Source: Methanobacterium bryantii (lineage in GTDB: Archaea; Methanobacteriota; Methanobacteria; Methanobacteriales; Methanobacteriaceae). Taken from it: a stretch of 64,000 nucleotides of DNA. Under the pieces are notes generated by a model. That model did no database searches. It saw only the letters and a list, made by a program, of their open reading frames with translations, and was not told where the DNA came from. The stretch spans positions 310,001 to 374,000 of the forward strand of contig NZ_LMVM01000001.1 in the NCBI RefSeq assembly GCF_002287175.1, written 5' to 3'. Shown here one piece after another: positions 47,771 through 55,902 of the stretch; position 1 is the first letter of the stretch, and each line of letters opens with the position of its first letter. A program made the translations under genes and the position numbers.

Positions 47771-48270
47771 AGCTAACAAACACGATGTGTTTGTCGCGTC
47801 AAAATCAAAGATTTTGACAGCTTGCAAAATTCATAGAATTTTGCTGCCCGGAAATTCTACGATTTTCCGACGGCTAACAAACACGATGTGTTTGTCGCCT
47901 GCAAAATCTTAGATTTCGCGATTCAAGAAACTCTCAAACCCGAAGGGTTTGGAACACGAATCGAAGATTCGTATGCTTCGTTTTTTCAATTTCAAAAATC
48001 TGTCAAAATCATCAAAAAAATTTTTAATTTTTTTGGGACCCTCAAACGCAAAGCATGCAAAAACTCCGTTTTTGCTTGCGCCAAAATCGTAGATTTTGAG
48101 CAACGTTTGGGGCATCGGAAATCTCTGATTTCCGAAAGGTTAGAAAAATTCATCAAATTTTTCTAAAATTCATAGAATTTTGATGTTTGCAAATTCGTAA
48201 CCGTGAAAAATCATAGATTTTTCACATGTCACAAAAACAAAGTTTTTGTTGGCTCCGATTTTTGAAGACC
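47771..48270. repeat. Dense array of mini-palindromes (about 15 hairpins)
   Basis: Consecutive inverted repeats with arms of about 6-10 bp and mostly 3-nt loops: ACAAACAC-GAT-GTGTTTGT (47776-47794 and again 47877-47895), GTCAAAATC-AAA-GATTTTGAC (47798-47818), GCAAAATTC-ATA-GAATTTTGC (47824-47844), CGGAAATTC/GATTTTCCG (47849-47869), ACGAATC-GAA-GATTCGT, GCAAAAAC-TCC-GTTTTTGC, CGGAAATC-TCT-GATTTCCG, GTGAAAAATC-ATA-GATTTTTCAC, ACAAAAAC-AAA-GTTTTTGT. Nearly all have C-NNN-G at the tip. A 26-bp block around the first hairpin is repeated 101 bp later. Open frames here are by-products. Confidence 0.85.
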
Positions 48271-48549
48271 GACGGTTTTTGTGAACATGAGCGCTATTTT
48301 TTTATGTTTTAGGGTCATAGCCGGTATGATTAAAATCTTTGAATTCTCTTATTAATATTTTTAAATGCTGAAAAGCTATTTTGTAAAATTCAGCCCACAA
48401 GAATTAAATTTTTTGAAAATATTTAATAAGCTAACATTGAATTTTGAAGATGTAACTGAAAACAACTAATAAAATGTATTTTAACAAATTGAATGTTAAT
48501 TAATTCTTAATAATAATATAAAAGTTTAAATACTTGTTAAGTAGATATA

Positions 48550-48700
48550 AACATGCTATAACGATAGGTGTTTCGTACTTTTCTAATAATATAGAGATAT
48601 AGTACGAAAAAAGATTGCCAGCCAAAACATCTGGTAATTAATTACTGGAAGAGCTGACAATCTTCATCTCACCACTAATTCTCCTTAATACTTTAAAAAA
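48550..48700 (+). ncRNA. Candidate structured RNA with two hairpins
   Basis: A TATA-like GTTTAAATAC at about 48523-48532 predicts a start near 48552. Then come hairpin 1 (TTTCGTACT 48571-48579 with AGTACGAAA 48601-48609, 9 bp) and hairpin 2 (AAGATTGCCAGC 48611-48622 with GCTGACAATCTT 48653-48664, one mismatch), which encloses GGTAATTAATTACT. A pyrimidine-rich tail follows. No open frame explains it. The strand is inferred from the promoter. No known family recognised. Confidence 0.45.
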
Positions 48701-48871
48701 CAAAAAAATTAAACTTTTTTTGAATTTAAAAGTTAAAATAACAGTAATTTTTACTAGAATCTTAGAAGAGCTTTAGATGATTTAAACAGATAATTTAATT
48801 TATAATGGTTGGTAACATCAATTGTTGATATAAGTGCTTACATAAATGGAAAATTGGAAGGAGAAACAAAA

Positions 48872-49153
48872 ATGAGTAATGAAAATCAGGAAAATGGGAT
48901 AGATAAAGACTTAATAAAAGCTCTTGAAAATACAGATGAATATAAAGCATGGTATGAATCTCTATTTGTTATTATTGGTTACACATCTAACGAAGAAAAT
49001 GATGATGAAGAGTTAGCATTGGAATTAATTGCAGATCATCTTAATGCAAGCTTTAAATTGCAGAATGGATTACAAAAAGGATTAGAAAATATAAAATATA
49101 AGAAAACGAAAGAGCTACATGATGATTGGGTGTTAGATAACTGCGGACAATAG
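48872..49153 (+). CDS. Small acidic protein of unknown function
   Basis: 93 residues, predicted helical and acidic (SNENQENGIDKDLIKALENTDEYKAW, then TSNEENDDEELALELIADHL). AAGGAG at 48858-48863 with 8-nt spacing selects ATG 48872 over the in-frame start at 48809. No membrane segment and no family recognised. It stands alone in the gene-poor island and is followed by a 14-bp hairpin. Confidence 0.6.
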   Translation: MSNENQENGIDKDLIKALENTDEYKAWYESLFVIIGYTSNEENDDEELALELIADHLNASFKLQNGLQKGLENIKYKKTKELHDDWVLDNCGQ

Positions 49154-49227
49154 TTATTTATTATAATTTTTTGATTCTTATTACTCTTTTTATGATTTCA
49201 TAGTTTAATTTGTTTTTTTATAGATTA

Positions 49228-49270
49228 ACTCATCTTGGACACCTGTAAGAAGTAATTGTCCAAGATGAGT
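49228..49270. other. Perfect 14-bp inverted repeat
   Basis: ACTCATCTTGGACA (49228-49241) pairs exactly with TGTCCAAGATGAGT (49257-49270) around a 15-nt loop. It lies 75 nt after the small acidic gene. There is no T tract after it on the plus strand, so it is not a classical terminator; on the minus strand a T/A-rich run follows. Confidence 0.6.
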
Positions 49271-49440
49271 AAGGGTATGGGGTAGATATTAATACCAACT
49301 TCCACTTATTTATAACTTCATTTTCGTGATGGTATGCAGGAGTATACATGTGCATTTTTGAGTGTAAATAAATTACCTGCTCATCTTTGCATTAGTTCAT
49401 TATTGTGTTTATGCATTAGTCTGCAACTATGAATTTAAAA

Positions 49441-49450
49441 TTATATAAAT
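49441..49450 (+). promoter_or_regulatory. TATA box of the 24-residue peptide gene
   Basis: TTATATAAAT preceded by TTTAAAA (BRE-like) predicts transcription from about 49471, giving a leader of about 50 nt to the ATG at 49521. Confidence 0.5.
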
Positions 49451-49520
49451 AATAATCAAACCTTATTTGTTAGTACATGGAAGTAAAATCCCATAAATGA
49501 TTCAAGAGGGGGTGAAAGTT

Positions 49521-49595
49521 ATGCTGGAGAGCTTATTAGCTTTATTAAGTCCTATTTTCTCTTTATTAAGCAGTATATTAGGTTTAATATTATAA
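49521..49595 (+). CDS. Micro-ORF: 24-residue hydrophobic peptide with a strong ribosome site
   Basis: AGAGGGGGTGA lies 5 nt before an ATG encoding 24 residues, MLESLLALLSPIFSLLSSIL then GLIL. The peptide is almost wholly Leu/Ile/Ser and could be a small membrane peptide or amphipathic helix. Good promoter, leader and ribosome site make chance unlikely, but there is no homology evidence. A nested hairpin RNA follows 35 nt downstream. It resembles small toxic or regulatory peptides only in general character. Confidence 0.5.
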   Translation: MLESLLALLSPIFSLLSSILGLIL

Positions 49596-49629
49596 TTTGG
49601 ATTATTTCATACTCTATATTTGAATAGAA

Positions 49630-49710
49630 CTATCTCTGAGGGAATGCTGCGGATTAGGTTCTCGTTATATTCTCTTTGAAACATAAGAACAGCACCTGTT
49701 GGAGAGATAG
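49630..49710 (+). ncRNA. Candidate nested-hairpin RNA element
   Basis: Three co-axial helices in order: CTATCTCT (49630-49637) with AGAGATAG (49703-49710), TGCTG (49645-49649) with CAGCA (49690-49694), and an inner TTCT..TTAT (49659-49668) with ATAAGAA (49683-49689). A T-rich run follows at 49725-49737. It could be the 3' end of the peptide message or a separate RNA. Confidence 0.45.
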
Positions 49711-49925
49711 GTCTATATATTATTTTTTGAGCATATTACTTCTTTTTTAAAATTAGGCATAAAATAGCTCATTTAATAGATTAACAAACATAGAACTGAA
49801 AATCAAAGAGTTGTAAGTAAAATTTTAGGTTTTGAGGCTCTAAAATTATCAATTTCAATGGCTTTACTTTATTCTTATTTTTTTACTACCATAAATATGA
49901 TATTAATAATTATTAATAATAAAAA

Positions 49926-49983
49926 TGAAGGGCGAAGCAGCATCTCCGAATACTTGCTAAATTTAAATAAAATTCGCCCTTCA
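49926..49983 (-). terminator. Hairpin downstream of rubrerythrin
   Basis: TGAAGGGCGAA (49926-49936) pairs perfectly with TTCGCCCTTCA (49973-49983). Read leftward, it lies 45 nt after the rubrerythrin stop and is followed by TTTTTATTATT, which fits a terminator, although the loop is long (36 nt, itself with a small AGCA/TGCT stem). Confidence 0.6.
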
Positions 49984-50027
49984 AAATAAAATTAATTTAA
50001 ATAAAAAGTAGTTAGAATAAATTTAAT

Positions 50028-50519
50028 TTATTCTATTTTTGTAAATTCTTTTTTAGGTGCGCCGCAGATAGGGCATATTTCAGGTGCTTCTTTCTCTACA
50101 GTGTTTCCACAGTAATTACACACGTAATAAACTGTTTCTATATTGTTTCCAATGTTTTTAAGTGCATTTTCATAAAGGTCAGCGTGAATTTCTTCTACTT
50201 TGTTTGCAACATCAAAGCTCCAGAGAGCAGCTTCGTTGTTTTCTTCTTTGGCTACTTTTATCATTGCAGGATACATTTCTTTAAATTCAGCTACTTCTCC
50301 TGCTATTGCTTCTTTGAGGTTTTCTTCGGTACTTTTTATTCCTTTAAGAACTTTAAGGTGGTTGTGAGCATGTACGGTCTCTGCTGCTGCTGCAGCTCTA
50401 AATAATCTTGCAATCTGGAAAAATCCTTCTTCGTCAGCTTTTTTAGCAAATGCCAGATATTTTCTGTTTGCCTGAGATTCACCTGCAAAAGCTTCTTTTA
50501 AATTTTCAGTAGTACTCAT
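50028..50519 (-). CDS. rbr: Rubrerythrin
   Basis: A non-haem iron peroxidase that protects anaerobes from peroxide. The 163-residue protein has a four-helix di-iron domain with the E-x2-H/E ligands (GESQANRKY, AAAETVHAHNHL, GEVAEFKEMYP, EEIHADLY) and a C-terminal rubredoxin-like [Fe(SCys)4] domain (CNYCGN ... CPICGAP). The ribosome site GGAGG lies in the loop of a perfect 6-bp palindrome just before the ATG. Confidence 0.95.
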   Translation of the reverse strand: MSTTENLKEAFAGESQANRKYLAFAKKADEEGFFQIARLFRAAAAAETVHAHNHLKVLKGIKSTEENLKEAIAGEVAEFKEMYPAMIKVAKEENNEAALWSFDVANKVEEIHADLYENALKNIGNNIETVYYVCNYCGNTVEKEAPEICPICGAPKKEFTKIE

Positions 50520-50520
50520 A

Positions 50521-50535
50521 TAACGGCCTCCGTTA
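50521..50535 (-). promoter_or_regulatory. Palindrome enclosing the rubrerythrin ribosome site
   Basis: Read leftward, TAACGG-AGG-CCGTTA is a perfect 6-bp hairpin whose loop and upper stem contain GGAGG. It ends next to the ATG, so it could limit translation or be an operator. Confidence 0.5.
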
Positions 50536-50818
50536 GCTAGTTTAACATCAAGCTTTTATTTGGTTCAATAAATATTTATCTTTTTCGACCGTTGAAAATA
50601 TCTTGATTCTCTTTGCTGAGAATGGAATATTGGATGGTATTAAATTTTTATACATTATATGACTATTTAGCAGCCTAAATTTCATTTTATTAATGTAATA
50701 ACTTTTAAAAGTCAAAATAGAAGTAGTATACTAATCAAAAATAGATGTATTATTTTAAAAATTACTGAATAAATTAAACTAAGAAAAAAAATATTTCGAA
50801 ATAATAAAAAAGGAAAAC

Positions 50819-51026
<208 letters not shown>

Positions 51027-51082
51027 ATTTCACCTCCTAATTTAGATTTGCATCTATAACATTTAAACTTATCGATTTTCAT

Positions 51083-51709
51083 AGTGTTTTTGGCTATGGG
51101 TAACTCCCTACTGTTTCAATAAATGAGCTTGCTTTATATGTAAATTTTTTAGCATGACATAACATTAATAGAATATTTTAGTTCATGAACTTTGAATATA
51201 TACCTCAACTTGTAATGTGACATAACATTGGGGGTAGCTGATAGTCTCTGGAATGTGAAATATATCACAAAAAGTCCTAGAAGAGTAGCCCCTAAGGGGA
51301 GTCTAAACTTTAAAAAAAGAAATATATGATTCTTAAAAGAGCTTTGGGGGAGTAATGCAATCTGAAAAAATTATGATAGTTTTATAGGGGCACCGTCAAA
51401 CGAATTCAATAAAAAGGTGCTTACCAAATGATTTCATTAAAAGAGACCATAAATGAATTCTTTTTATGAAATCTAATAAAATGGGTTCTGTGATATTATT
51501 AAGGAATCCATTTAAAGAAACTACCATCATGAATGCAAAGCATTTTTCTATACGTCAAAAATCGACGATTTTTGACAGATTTTGGAGGATTTTAAGAGAA
51601 TTTTGTAATTATTCGTGAAGAGGATAAGTGCCCATCCGTAATTGCGCTGCATGCTCTCTATATTTTTCCAATCGGAGACAGTTTCTACATTTTATCTCCT
51701 AAAAAAGAA
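51083..51709. other. Gene-free region rich in short dyads and repeats upstream of the histone
   Basis: Contains TTTACATATAAAG-like TATA for the histone (leftward, near 51135), the direct repeat TGACATAACATT (51155-51166 and 51218-51229), the palindrome GTTCATGAAC (51181-51190), CCCC-TAA-GGGG (51289-51299), and a 10-bp-arm mini-palindrome GTCAAAAATC/GATTTTTGAC (51554-51576). No protein frame is credible. Confidence 0.5.
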
Positions 51710-53020
51710 TCAAGAGAGATCAACAGATCCAAGCAGTGAATCGATGAACTGCTGTGCTGTACGCCCTGACATTCCACCGTGACGCATTTCCCATTTACTT
51801 GCTTCTGCTCTCAGTTCTTCATCTGTTAGTTTGATTTCAGGGTGTCGCCTTGCAAGATTTATAACGATGTTGAAATATTCTTTCCTCATAGGCTTGAAAT
51901 AAGCGATGGTAACTCCGAACCGCTCCGCCAGGGATAGTTTTTCCTGCATTGTATCCGAACGGTGCAGTTCATCTTCCGACATATCCGAACGGTCGCTCCA
52001 TGTTTCACGAACCAAATGGCGCCTGTTGGATGTTGCATAGATCAGTACATTTTCAGGTTTTGACTCCAAGCCGCCCTCCATAACTGCCTTCAAATATTTA
52101 TACTCAATTTCGAACTCTTCAAAGGACAGGTCGTCCATATAAATGATAAAGCGATAGTTCCTGTTTTTTATGGCTTCAATGACCTTTGGCAGTTCCTTGA
52201 ATTCATGTTTGTAGACCTCGATCATACGGAGGCCGTGGCTGTAATACTGATTTAAAATTCCTTTTATGCTTGCGGATTTGCCGGTGCCTGCATCGCCGTA
52301 GAGAAGGACATTGTTTGCCCTGCGCCCTTCAACGAACGCTTCTGTATTCTGTACCAGTTCTTTCTTCTGAGATTCATAACCGACCAAATCCTCCAATATT
52401 ACATCACTGGTTGCCGTGATGGGGCAGAGAATTCCAGACTTATCATCATTTGAAATACGGAAAGCTTTATTCAGCCCAAATTTTCCAACGCCGTATGTTT
52501 TGTAGAAATCTGTAATGATCTGATACAGCTCAGTTTCATCTTTAGCCTGTTCAATAGCACGGCTGAGCTGCTGAACCTTTTCGCTCACGCCCTTGTTGAA
52601 AATCTGCTCACTTTTCACAACAGCCTCATAATTTGTGATAATCGTAAAGCAGTCTATATCCAGTTCCTTTTCCATCTCGGAAAAATCGTAGTCGAACAAC
52701 TGCTTGAAGATGCAGAAATCGCTCCTGGCGAATTTATTTACAGTACCTACACTCGCCCCAACTTTTTCCGAAACAAGTGTAAATGGGTTTTCAGTCATGG
52801 CCAAAACAAAAGCCAGATAGTTGTGCCACAGATTTTTGTCAAAGCCGTAACGCGTTGAAATGTCAAGCATGCGGTTGATTTCGACATAAATATCTGTAAT
52901 CAGATCTGCTTTCTCATAATCGCCTGCTGCAAACTGCTGGCAGATATTAGATAATCTAAACAAGATGCTGTCTTTGTCAATGTTTTTGTAAATCACCAAT
53001 TTGGATGTCAAACGATACAT
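51710..53020 (-). CDS. DUF815-type AAA ATPase, probably acquired from Firmicutes
   Basis: A predicted cytoplasmic ATPase of unknown role. 436 residues: helical N-terminal part (about 1-210), then an AAA core with Walker A YGDAGTGKSASIKG, Walker B FIIYMDDLSFEEFE, sensor ATSNRRHLVRE and RMEKLSLAERFG-like MQEKLSLAERFG, the DUF815 pattern. Such proteins are typical of Clostridia. The gene is clearly richer in G+C than its neighbours and uses codons such as CCG, GCC and CGC freely, which supports horizontal transfer. Confidence 0.85.
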   Translation of the reverse strand: MYRLTSKLVIYKNIDKDSILFRLSNICQQFAAGDYEKADLITDIYVEINRMLDISTRYGFDKNLWHNYLAFVLAMTENPFTLVSEKVGASVGTVNKFARSDFCIFKQLFDYDFSEMEKELDIDCFTIITNYEAVVKSEQIFNKGVSEKVQQLSRAIEQAKDETELYQIITDFYKTYGVGKFGLNKAFRISNDDKSGILCPITATSDVILEDLVGYESQKKELVQNTEAFVEGRRANNVLLYGDAGTGKSASIKGILNQYYSHGLRMIEVYKHEFKELPKVIEAIKNRNYRFIIYMDDLSFEEFEIEYKYLKAVMEGGLESKPENVLIYATSNRRHLVRETWSDRSDMSEDELHRSDTMQEKLSLAERFGVTIAYFKPMRKEYFNIVINLARRHPEIKLTDEELRAEASKWEMRHGGMSGRTAQQFIDSLLGSVDLS

Positions 53021-53337
53021 TTTATTTCCTCTTAATGAACTCTTTTAGCCCCTTCAAATTTTGATGTTGTATAAATGTTATGATAGCTTCTTTTTTTATT
53101 TTTAATATTAAGTTTATGGGGATTTGTAAAAGTGCAGTTTTATTTTTAGCTGTATTTAACTGTGAATTAAATAAATTTTTGTTTGTTTCAGTACAGTAAA
53201 TGGAATTAATATGTGCAAACATGGATATATAGCCCATTGCAGAATTTAGAATTAATTTCAGGTGCCAAACAATTATATGAAACCATCTGAATTAACCACC
53301 AAAACTTTTAAAAAAGTTAACCTGAATATGGAATTGT
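53021..53337. other. Intergenic region between the ATPase and cofH
   Basis: A 71-codon leftward frame (53022-53237) directly abuts the ATPase start but is AT-biased, has no ribosome site and no recognisable fold, so it is not called. Promoters of both divergent genes must lie here. Confidence 0.4.
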
Positions 53338-54453
53338 ATGTTTGACACAATGAACATCGATCCTCAGATAAAAGAAATACTTGAAAAATCTTTTGATGAA
53401 GAAATTACAAAGGATGAAGCGCTTAAATTAATGCAAGTTAAGGGAAGGGAACTTCAAGCATTAATTTTCACTGCAGACTTACTCCGAGAAGAACTGGCGG
53501 GAGACAAGGTAACTTATATCCAAAACTGGAACATCAACTTCACTGATATTTGCTCGGGGACATGCGGCTTCTGTGCGTTTAAAAAAGACGAAAATGATAA
53601 AGACGCGTACTTTTTAGAGATTGACGAGGTCGTGCGGAGAACGAAAAATGCTGCAGATGAGGGTGCAATTGAAGTTTGCATACAGGGAGGCCTGCACCCC
53701 GATATAGATGCTTATTTTTATGAGGATATTCTTTTAAATGTCAAAAAGGAAGTTCCAAATGTTCATATTCATGCTTTTTCTCCAATGGAGATATTTTACG
53801 GGTCCAAAAAAGCGGAACTTGAGGTAGAAGACACGCTCAAGATGTTGAAAAAGGCAGGGCTTGGTTCAATGCCTGGAACTGCTGCTGAAATATTAAGTGA
53901 TGATATAAGGGATATCATATGCAGGGGAAAGTTAAGCACGGCAGAGTGGATCGATGTCGTCGAAACGGCCCATAATACAGGAGTTCCAACAACATGTACA
54001 ATGATGTACGGCCATGTTGAAAATATAAATCATAGAATTGAGCATCTGGAGATTTTAAGGAACATACAGAAAAAAACAGGCGGGTTTACAGAATTTGTTC
54101 CTTTAACATTTATGCATAAAAACGCCCCAATTTTCAGGAGCGGGATTTCAAGCCCTGGAACAACAGGAGCAGACGATTTAAGGCTCTATGCAGTTTCAAG
54201 GTTAATGTTTGGTGACCTGCTCAAAAATATACAGGCTTCTTGGGTGAAACTTGGATTTAAATTTGCCCAATTTTGTCTTATGTCTGGTGCAAATGACCTT
54301 GGAGGTACTTTAGGTGAAGAAAGCATATCCAAGTCTGCAGGGGCATCTTATGGGGAATCTACCCATCCAAGTGAACTAGAACGAGCAATAAAAGATATTG
54401 GAAGAATCCCAGCTCGAAGGAATACTCTGTATACTAAAATAGGGGAAATATAA
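53338..54453 (+). CDS. cofH: FO synthase subunit 2 (5-amino-6-ribitylaminouracil--tyrosine 4-hydroxyphenyl transferase)
   Basis: A radical SAM enzyme that transfers the tyrosine side chain to the ribityluracil in coenzyme F420 synthesis. Motifs: NFTDICSGTCGFCAFKK (CX3CX2C), IQGGLHPDIDAYFYEDI, HAFSPMEI, GLGSMPGTAAEIL and MYGHVEN. 371 residues is typical. The partner cofG is not in the window. Confidence 0.93.
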   Translation: MFDTMNIDPQIKEILEKSFDEEITKDEALKLMQVKGRELQALIFTADLLREELAGDKVTYIQNWNINFTDICSGTCGFCAFKKDENDKDAYFLEIDEVVRRTKNAADEGAIEVCIQGGLHPDIDAYFYEDILLNVKKEVPNVHIHAFSPMEIFYGSKKAELEVEDTLKMLKKAGLGSMPGTAAEILSDDIRDIICRGKLSTAEWIDVVETAHNTGVPTTCTMMYGHVENINHRIEHLEILRNIQKKTGGFTEFVPLTFMHKNAPIFRSGISSPGTTGADDLRLYAVSRLMFGDLLKNIQASWVKLGFKFAQFCLMSGANDLGGTLGEESISKSAGASYGESTHPSELERAIKDIGRIPARRNTLYTKIGEI

Positions 54454-54501
54454 ACTATTTACTAAAATTTTCTATTTTTAATTTTTATATAAATTATGAA
54501 T

Positions 54502-54864
54502 TTATGGGATTTTCTTTACTTTTTTTACTATTATTTCATCACCATCTCTACACTTTTTAAACAGTTCTAAGTTTTTTGTTATTTTTCCAATATTATTCAC
54601 TTCAGAAACCGGCTGTGAATTCCTGTAGAATATGCAGAAAGCCGGTCCTGGTGGCCAGTAACATATATCTCCTTCTTCTGTGGTTTTTGATGGGTTTTCA
54701 TAGTCTAATTCAAGTGTCATGTTGAAATATACTTCTTCAAGATAGGTATGTGCAGTTCCAGGAAGTGGAAATATTTCATATAATTTCTTTGCAGTTTCTG
54801 GGTTCCTATCATCTAATTTTCCAGTAGCTTTGCCTTTTCCTACTATTTCTATTTCAATTTCCAT
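54502..54864 (-). CDS. Cyclophilin-like fold protein
   Basis: About 120 residues, matching the small cyclophilin-like (TM1367/DUF369-type) proteins: EIEIVGKGKATGKLDDRNPETAKKLYEIFPLPG, then a beta-rich YEEGDICYWPPGPAFCIFYR-type block. True prolyl-isomerase residues are not evident. GGTGA 5 nt before ATG 54864 fixes the start, 5 nt after the deoC stop, so it is translated from the deoC message. Function unknown. Confidence 0.75.
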   Translation of the reverse strand: MEIEIEIVGKGKATGKLDDRNPETAKKLYEIFPLPGTAHTYLEEVYFNMTLELDYENPSKTTEEGDICYWPPGPAFCIFYRNSQPVSEVNNIGKITKNLELFKKCRDGDEIIVKKVKKIP

Positions 54865-54869
54865 AATAT

Positions 54870-55574
54870 TCACCTTTTAGGTGGTTCCATGCCGTGATTA
54901 AGTTTGAAGAGTTCTTCCATAATTTTAACACCTGAAGAGGTTCCAATCCGTGTTGCGCCGGCTTTTACCATATCAAAGACAGTTTTTATATTTCTTATGC
55001 CCCCTGAAGCTTTGATACCTATTTGAGGCCCCACTGTTTTTTTAATTAGAAAAACATCTTCCACAGTAGCTCCAGGATATCCAAAACCAGTTGAGGTTTT
55101 CACGAAATTTGCACCTGCATCCTTGACTATCTCGCATGCCAGAATTTTTTCTTCTTTTGTTAATAAGGCTGTTTCAATGATTACTTTGACTATATTGTCT
55201 TCTGCTGCAGTTATAACTCCTTCTATATCTGTTTTCACTGTCTCTTCGAGCCCTGATTTAAGAGCGCCAATGTTCATCACCATATCAATTTCACAGGCTC
55301 CGTGCTGTACGGCGTCTTTAGTTTCGAAGAATTTAATTTTGGACGTATTTGCTCCAAGAGGAAAGCTTATAACAGTGCAAATGTTCACATCTGAATCTTT
55401 TAAAAAGTCTGCGCATAATTCAACATTTGCAGGGTTAACACAGACTGAAGCAAACCCATAACTTTTTGCTTCATTACATAACTTTTTTATGTTTTCTACT
55501 CGTGTATCGGCCTTTAAATTGGTGTGGTCGATGATTTCTGCTATTTTTTCTGGAGATTCTACTAAATTTATCAT
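54870..55574 (-). CDS. deoC: Deoxyribose-phosphate aldolase
   Basis: Cleaves 2-deoxyribose-5-phosphate to acetaldehyde and glyceraldehyde-3-phosphate. TIM-barrel motifs: IDHTNLKADTRVENI, SVCVNPANV, VISFPLGAN, EIDMVMNIGALKSG, VIIETALL, the Schiff-base Lys in FVKTSTGFG and IKASGGIRN. 234 residues is normal. The cyclophilin-like gene follows at once. Confidence 0.94.
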   Translation of the reverse strand: MINLVESPEKIAEIIDHTNLKADTRVENIKKLCNEAKSYGFASVCVNPANVELCADFLKDSDVNICTVISFPLGANTSKIKFFETKDAVQHGACEIDMVMNIGALKSGLEETVKTDIEGVITAAEDNIVKVIIETALLTKEEKILACEIVKDAGANFVKTSTGFGYPGATVEDVFLIKKTVGPQIGIKASGGIRNIKTVFDMVKAGATRIGTSSGVKIMEELFKLNHGMEPPKR

Positions 55575-55742
55575 GTAAACACCATTTTAATTTTTAAATT
55601 CTCTAAATATAAACTTATAATCGAGGATTTTCAACTAGATCTGTACCTTTTGCAGTGATGGTAATTTTTACATTGTTGCAAAACCATCATATACTGATTT
55701 TATAGGATATATTCACCTTCAGCTAAAAATCAACATGAACTT

Positions 55743-55871
55743 TTAATTTATAGGCATCGATTTTTTTCTTCTAGTTTCTATTAAGAAATCCTTGTTTACA
55801 CTGGCACTGCATCTTCTTTCCTGTTTATATAATAATTCTAAAATTTCATGCTGAATGGGATTGCCCTTCAT
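55743..55871 (-). CDS. Possible small ORF downstream of elp3
   Basis: A 42-residue leftward frame (starting MKGNPIQHEILELLYKQERR) begins 31 nt after the elp3 stop. The composition is protein-like with an amphipathic helix, but there is no ribosome site. It could be a fragment of a longer gene. The rest of the 328-bp gap shows nothing. Confidence 0.25.
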   Translation of the reverse strand: MKGNPIQHEILELLYKQERRCSASVNKDFLIETRRKKSMPIN

Positions 55872-55902
55872 TTTATCATGTTTTTGTAGTTGAAAAGTTA
55901 AT

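Noticed and set aside
47888..48166. 92-codon open frame on the plus strand, with a 68-codon frame on the other strand
   Set aside because: Both run through the mini-palindrome array; palindromes give mirrored open frames. No ribosome site.
47771..48270. CRISPR array
   Set aside because: No constant repeat with unique spacers of fixed length; hairpins vary and spacers are short. No cas genes nearby.
53022..53237. 71-codon leftward frame next to the DUF815 gene
   Set aside because: No ribosome site or recognisable fold; composition follows AT bias.
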